Assembly (NCBI GenBank): GCA_026712885.1
Contig: JAPOPO010000138.1
Span: forward strand, 1 to 9,712
Origin: Rhodospirillales bacterium
Lineage (GTDB): Bacteria > Pseudomonadota > Alphaproteobacteria > UBA828
Reading direction: 5' to 3'
Length of the DNA stretch: 9,712 bases
Positions within the stretch are counted from its first letter, which is position 1; each line of letters starts with the position of its first letter. A program made the position numbers and the translations under genes. This document shows positions 5,964-9,712 of this stretch, piece after piece. The notes beneath the pieces were generated by a model, which ran no database searches, was not told the DNA's origin, and was given only the letters and a program-made list of their open reading frames with translations.

Positions 5964-8729
5964 TTAGTGGGCGTCGGCCCAGCTAGAACCAGTGCCGATG
6001 TCGACGGTGAGCGGCACGTCGAGATGGGCCGCACTCTCCATCACCTGGGTGACAACGGCGCCGGTTTCGTCGACCTCCGCCTCGGGCACCTCGAAAACCA
6101 GCTCGTCATGCACCTGGAGCAGCATTCGCGCGCCCAAGCCCTTGGCGTCCAGTGCGCTTTGCATCGGGATCATCGCGCGCTTGATGACGTCGGCCGCGGC
6201 TCCCTGGATCGGTGCGTTGATCGCTGCCCGCTCGGAGAACGCCCGGCGCGCCGGGTTGCGGTCGTTGATCCCCGGCAACCGGCACTTGCGGCCGAAGAGC
6301 GTGGTCACGAAGCCCTCCGAATGCGCCGTCTTCTTGGTGTGCTCCATGTAGTCCTTGATACCGGGGTACTGCGTGAAATAGGCCTCTATGAGGCGTTTGG
6401 CTTCGGCTTGGGGGACGCCGATCTGACGTGCAAGTCCGAAGGCGCTGATGCCGTAAATGATCCCGAAATTGATCGCCTTCGCCGAACGACGAACCATCGG
6501 GTCCATGCCCTCCAGCGGCAGGCCGAACACCTGGCTCGCGGTCAGCGCGTGGATGTCGGTCCCATCGCGGAACGCATCCTTGAGCGTCTCGACGCTTGCG
6601 ACATGGGCGAGAATACGAAGCTCAATCTGCGAATAGTCGGCCGACATCAGCACATGGCCGGGCGCCGCCACAAAAGCACGGCGAATGCGCCGGCCTTCCT
6701 CGGTGCGAATCGGAATGTTCTGCAGGTTGGGGTCGTTGGAGGACAGTCTGCCGGTGTTGGCGGCGGTCATGGCGAACGTCGTGTGCACGCGCCGGGTCAG
6801 GGGGTCGATGTGCTCGATCAGTGCATCCGTGTAGGTGCTCTTGAGCTTGGTGAGCTGCCGCCAGTCGAGCACCCGCGCCGGCAGGTCGTGACCCTGGGCA
6901 GCGAGTTCCTCGAGGACGTCGGCGCCGGTGCTGTAGGCGCCCGACTTGCCCTTGCGCCCGCCCTTCAGTCCCATCTCCTCGAACAGGACCTCGCCCAGCT
7001 GCTTGGGGGAGCCGATAGTGAAGGGATGGCCGGCGAGAGCGTGGATTTCCCCCTCCAGGGCTTCGATGCGGCCGGCGAAGTCGGTGGACAGCGCGACGAG
7101 CTCGCCCTGGTCGACCAGAATTCCGGCCGACTCCATCCGCGCGAGCACGCCGATCAGCGGGCGCTCGATCCGCTCGAAGACCGTGGTAAGGCGGTCGGCG
7201 ACGAGGCGCGGGCGGATGACCCGGTGGAGGCGCAGTGCGAGGTCCGCGTGCGCCGCCGCGGTGTCCCGCAACGCTTCCGGCGAGATCGCGTCGACGGAAA
7301 CCTTGTTGCGTCCGCTCCCGAGTACGTCGGCCAGCGCTGGCGCCGCGCGGTCGAGATGAATGCGCGTAAGGTCTTCGAGCGCGTGGTTGTGCAGGCTGCC
7401 GTCGAGCACCCAGGAGGCGAGCATGGGGTCGTCGATCGGGCCGAGCGTGCCGTTCTCGCCCGTCAGCAGCCGCAGGGTGCGCTTGATGTCGAGGCCGATC
7501 TTGAGCACGCCGGGCTCGGTCAGCACTGGCGCGAGTATGGCCAGCGCCTCTTCAAGACTCAGTTGTGGGACAGCCTGCTCCGCCCCAATCAGGTCGGGGC
7601 CCGCGTGGCCGAGGGGCACGTAGCAGGCCTCTCCCGGCGCAGTGGCAAGCGCGAGGCCTACCAGGCCGGAGCCTTCCGGCGCATTCGCCATCGTGAAGGG
7701 CTCCAACGCCAGCACGCCGCCTTCGCGGGCCCTCCCCACCCGCTCCGCGAGCGCGTCGGCATCGGTCACCAGCGGGTAGGAAGAGGGCAGGGGGGCCGTC
7801 TCCTCCGGCTCTGCCTCCTCCTCGGCCAGCGTCGCCTCGCCGTCTTCCGGGTCGAGCCGGGCGGCGATCGACCGGAACCCGTTCTCCTGGAAGAACGCTC
7901 GTAGCGCACCCGGCTCCGGCTGCCGGCGCGCAAGAGCCTCCAACGGCATCGGCAGGGGCGCATCGCGCCGCAGCGTCACGAGATCGCGCGAGACGCGCGC
8001 CATCTCCGCGTGCTCGATCAGGTTCTGGCGCCGCTTGGGCTGTTTGATCTCTTCGGCGCGCGCCAGCAGCTGGTCGAGGTCACCATAGTCGTTGATGAGC
8101 TGAGCCGCCGTCTTGATCCCGATGCCCGGCACGCCCGGCACGTTGTCGGTGCTGTCGCCGGCGAGTGCCTGCACGTCGATCACCCGCTCCGGTCCGACGC
8201 CGAACCGTTCATGCACTTGCTCGGGGCCGATCTCCCGGTTCTTGAAGTAGTCGTACATGATCACGGAGTCGCCCTCGACGAGCTGCATCAGGTCCTTGTC
8301 GGCGGAGACGATGGTGACCCGAGCGCCCTGCTTACGCGCCTCCTCTGCATAGGCCGCGATCAGGTCGTCGGCCTCGAAGCCACCGAGCTCGACCGACGCC
8401 AGGTTGAAGGCGGCAGCCGCCTCGCGCACGAGCGGAAACTGTGGGATCAGCTCTTCCGGAGTCTCTCCCCGATTGGCCTTGTAGGGTTCGTAGATCTCGT
8501 TGCGAAAGGTAAGCCGCGCCGTATCGAAGATCACCGCGGCGTGGTCCGCGTCTGTCTCCCGCAGAATCTTCCAGAGCATGTTGCTGAAGCCGAGCACCGC
8601 GTTGACCGGCGTGCCGTCGGAGCGTGTCAACGGCGGAAGCGCGTGGAAGGCGCGGAAGATGAAGCCCGAGCCGTCGATCAGGTAGAGATGGCGCAGTTCG
8701 CTCGCGCCGGCAGGGGTGGCATCGTTCAC
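5964..8729 (-). CDS. polA: DNA polymerase I with degenerate proofreading domain
   Basis: DNA polymerase I, 921 residues (E. coli 928), acting in Okazaki-fragment processing and repair synthesis. The 5' nuclease domain (about 12-290) keeps its metal residues D19, D69, E119, D121, D122, D144 and D146, each offset by +6 from E. coli. The polymerase domain (about 515-921) keeps motif A SADYSQIELR (D698), motif B RRSAKAINFGIIYG (K751, F755, Y759) and motif C QVHDELVFE (D875). The central 3'-5' exonuclease-like domain (about 320-505) is recognisable, but its four catalytic carboxylates are replaced (E343, F345, T418, H494), so proofreading is probably absent. Start: the frame stays open to 8954, but homology begins at GTG 8729 (MNDATPAG, then LYLIDGSGFIFRAFHALPPL). 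GGAG lies 8 bases upstream of that GTG, and the 75-codon extension resembles no polymerase and runs into the divergent transporter gene. Very confident. Confidence 0.97.
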   Translation of the reverse strand: MNDATPAGASELRHLYLIDGSGFIFRAFHALPPLTRSDGTPVNAVLGFSNMLWKILRETDADHAAVIFDTARLTFRNEIYEPYKANRGETPEELIPQFPLVREAAAAFNLASVELGGFEADDLIAAYAEEARKQGARVTIVSADKDLMQLVEGDSVIMYDYFKNREIGPEQVHERFGVGPERVIDVQALAGDSTDNVPGVPGIGIKTAAQLINDYGDLDQLLARAEEIKQPKRRQNLIEHAEMARVSRDLVTLRRDAPLPMPLEALARRQPEPGALRAFFQENGFRSIAARLDPEDGEATLAEEEAEPEETAPLPSSYPLVTDADALAERVGRAREGGVLALEPFTMANAPEGSGLVGLALATAPGEACYVPLGHAGPDLIGAEQAVPQLSLEEALAILAPVLTEPGVLKIGLDIKRTLRLLTGENGTLGPIDDPMLASWVLDGSLHNHALEDLTRIHLDRAAPALADVLGSGRNKVSVDAISPEALRDTAAAHADLALRLHRVIRPRLVADRLTTVFERIERPLIGVLARMESAGILVDQGELVALSTDFAGRIEALEGEIHALAGHPFTIGSPKQLGEVLFEEMGLKGGRKGKSGAYSTGADVLEELAAQGHDLPARVLDWRQLTKLKSTYTDALIEHIDPLTRRVHTTFAMTAANTGRLSSNDPNLQNIPIRTEEGRRIRRAFVAAPGHVLMSADYSQIELRILAHVASVETLKDAFRDGTDIHALTASQVFGLPLEGMDPMVRRSAKAINFGIIYGISAFGLARQIGVPQAEAKRLIEAYFTQYPGIKDYMEHTKKTAHSEGFVTTLFGRKCRLPGINDRNPARRAFSERAAINAPIQGAAADVIKRAMIPMQSALDAKGLGARMLLQVHDELVFEVPEAEVDETGAVVTQVMESAAHLDVPLTVDIGTGSSWADAH

Positions 8730-8866
8730 GGTCGGCGCTCCGGCTGCGGAATTCCTTGGACTGCCCTTGCGGTGGGCGATGCGCGCCACTATGCCACGCA
8801 GGCCGGCCCCCGCACAGCGGGCGCCGCGCGGACGCTGCCAACCGTCGCCAACCGCGAGTTGCTTCC
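8730..8866. promoter_or_regulatory. Divergent polA / transporter intergenic region
   Basis: This 137-bp gap lies between two divergent GTG starts and should contain promoters for both. A weak plus-strand candidate is TTGCGG (8767-8772), a 17-base spacer and TATGCC (8790-8795). A minus-strand -10-like CATAGT overlaps it at 8793-8788, with no good -35. A small perfect hairpin, CCCGC-ACA-GCGGG, lies at 8809-8821. None is strong enough to call individually. Confidence 0.3.
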
Positions 8867-9712
8867 GTGTCTGCCCGCAGCGCTTCCATTCCCTACGCGG
8901 CGCCCCGCATCTCCGCCTTCTACGCGGCGTATTTTCTGGTGGCCGGCGTGGCACTGCCGTTCTGGCCGCTCTTCCTGCAGGCGCGCGGGCTTTCGGTGAC
9001 CGAGATCGGGCTGATGCTCGGGCTCACGCTGATGCTGCGCGCGGCCGCCGGCCCCTTCATCGGCCGCTTCGCCGACCGCCGCGACAGCACACGGGGGCCG
9101 CTCGTCGCCTGTGCGCTGACCGTGTTGCTGGTCGCCGCCGCCTTCTACTGGACCTGGGGCTTCTGGCCGATCTTCGTGGTGAGCACGGTCTTCACCCTGG
9201 TCTATGCCGGCGTGCTGCCGCTGGGGGAGACCATTGCGCTTCGCACCGTCTCGGCCGAATCCGGCTACGGCCGCGTGCGGTTGTGGGGCTCGGTCTCCTA
9301 CCTCATTGCCGCGGCAGTCGGCGGCGCGGTGCTGGAGATCGACAAGGTGCCGTCCGCCGACCTGATCCTCACGATGATCCTCGCGACCATCGTGGTGATG
9401 ATCGCAGGCTCCTTCGCCATGCCGGACAAGCGCGGCGGCAGCGCACCGCCGGCGGCGCCGATCCTGAGCGTGCTGGGCGATCGCCAGTTCCGCCTCATGG
9501 TGCTGGCGACCACCGCGATTCACGGCGCGCACGCGGTGTTCTACGGGTTCTCCACCCTGCACTGGCTCTCGGCCGGACTCTCGGAGTGGGTGATCGGCCT
9601 CCTGTGGGCGGGTGGAGTGGTCGCCGAGGTGATCCTCTTCGCGTGGAACGCGCCGCTCGTGCGCCGCATCGGGGCGGTTGGGCTGCTCGGCGCTGCAGCA
9701 GTTGCCGGAGTC
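8867..9712 (+). CDS. MFS transporter, HcaT / MFS_1_like type (3' end outside window)
   Basis: The N-terminal 282 residues of a major facilitator superfamily permease in the inner membrane. About eight or nine hydrophobic helices are visible, near residues 16-36, 46-66, 78-96, 99-121, 140-158, 165-184, 208-230, 240-260 and from 268. Signature features are the cytoplasmic loop GRFADRRD (66-73), LPLGETIALR (117-126) and the hallmark YGRVRLWGSVSYLIAA (134-149), found in E. coli HcaT (3-phenylpropionate transporter) and related MFS_1_like proteins. GDRQFRLMVLATTAIHGAHAVFYGF (204-228) starts the second half, as expected. I chose GTG at 8867 because it directly precedes the family-like N-terminus. 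No ATG lies in frame nearby, and the ribosome site is weak (GAG about 8 bases upstream). The upstream frame is open but dissimilar. Divergent from polA. The substrate is not established; most family members are annotated only as MFS transporters. Confidence 0.9.
   Translation, partial: MSARSASIPYAAPRISAFYAAYFLVAGVALPFWPLFLQARGLSVTEIGLMLGLTLMLRAAAGPFIGRFADRRDSTRGPLVACALTVLLVAAAFYWTWGFWPIFVVSTVFTLVYAGVLPLGETIALRTVSAESGYGRVRLWGSVSYLIAAAVGGAVLEIDKVPSADLILTMILATIVVMIAGSFAMPDKRGGSAPPAAPILSVLGDRQFRLMVLATTAIHGAHAVFYGFSTLHWLSAGLSEWVIGLLWAGGVVAEVILFAWNAPLVRRIGAVGLLGAAAVAGV

Noticed and set aside
5427..7904. An 825-codon plus-strand open frame opposite polA and the hyuA start.
   Set aside because: It lies antisense across two confident genes and the gap between them, with low-complexity composition and no recognisable motif.
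8730..8954. An in-frame upstream extension of polA by 75 codons to an ATG at 8954.
   Set aside because: The extension is Arg-rich and unlike any polymerase N-terminus, and it overlaps the divergent transporter gene. The GTG at 8729 has a ribosome site and matches the family start.
8789..9562. A 257-codon minus-strand open frame opposite the MFS transporter.
   Set aside because: The plus-strand frame gives a convincing membrane protein with family signatures. The minus-strand product is His/Gly/Arg/Glu-rich and featureless.

Overview
The window is GC-rich, densely coding chromosomal DNA with short intergenic gaps. It looks like an alphaproteobacterium, possibly a Rhodospirillales-like or marine lineage. 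That placement is an inference from base composition, GTG starts and gene families; no rRNA or other phylogenetic marker was compared. Six genes can be supported, two of them cut by the window edges. I see no tRNA, rRNA, CRISPR array, phage gene, transposase or plasmid function.

Layout: five genes lie on the minus strand and one on the plus strand. Read in the direction of minus-strand transcription, the order is polA (8729-5964), then hyuA (5899-3797) and hyuB (3797-2049), which overlap by one base, then a two-domain vicinal-oxygen-chelate (VOC) protein resembling extradiol ring-cleavage dioxygenases (1942-965), and last an amidohydrolase_2-family enzyme (936 to beyond base 1). Divergent from polA, across a 137-bp gap, an MFS transporter of the HcaT / MFS_1_like type starts at 8867 and runs off the right edge.

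How the genes may work together: hyuA and hyuB encode the two subunits of a hydantoinase/oxoprolinase-type ATP-dependent enzyme and are translationally coupled. The VOC protein and the amidohydrolase follow after a 106-bp gap. That gap carries a promoter-like sequence with a repeat that could be an operator, so the second pair may be a separately regulated unit. Together the four genes look like a small catabolic cassette for a cyclic amide/imide or aromatic compound, but the substrate cannot be read from the sequence. polA is a housekeeping neighbour.

Points worth a second look: (i) all four catalytic metal-binding carboxylates of the PolA 3'-5' exonuclease domain are substituted, while the 5' nuclease and polymerase residues are intact; (ii) the VOC protein keeps its full set of metal and catalytic residues in the N-terminal domain and loses one ligand in the C-terminal domain, opposite to classical two-domain extradiol dioxygenases; (iii) direct and inverted repeats sit on the putative promoter before the VOC gene. 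I found no clearly novel multi-gene system such as a defence or mobile element.
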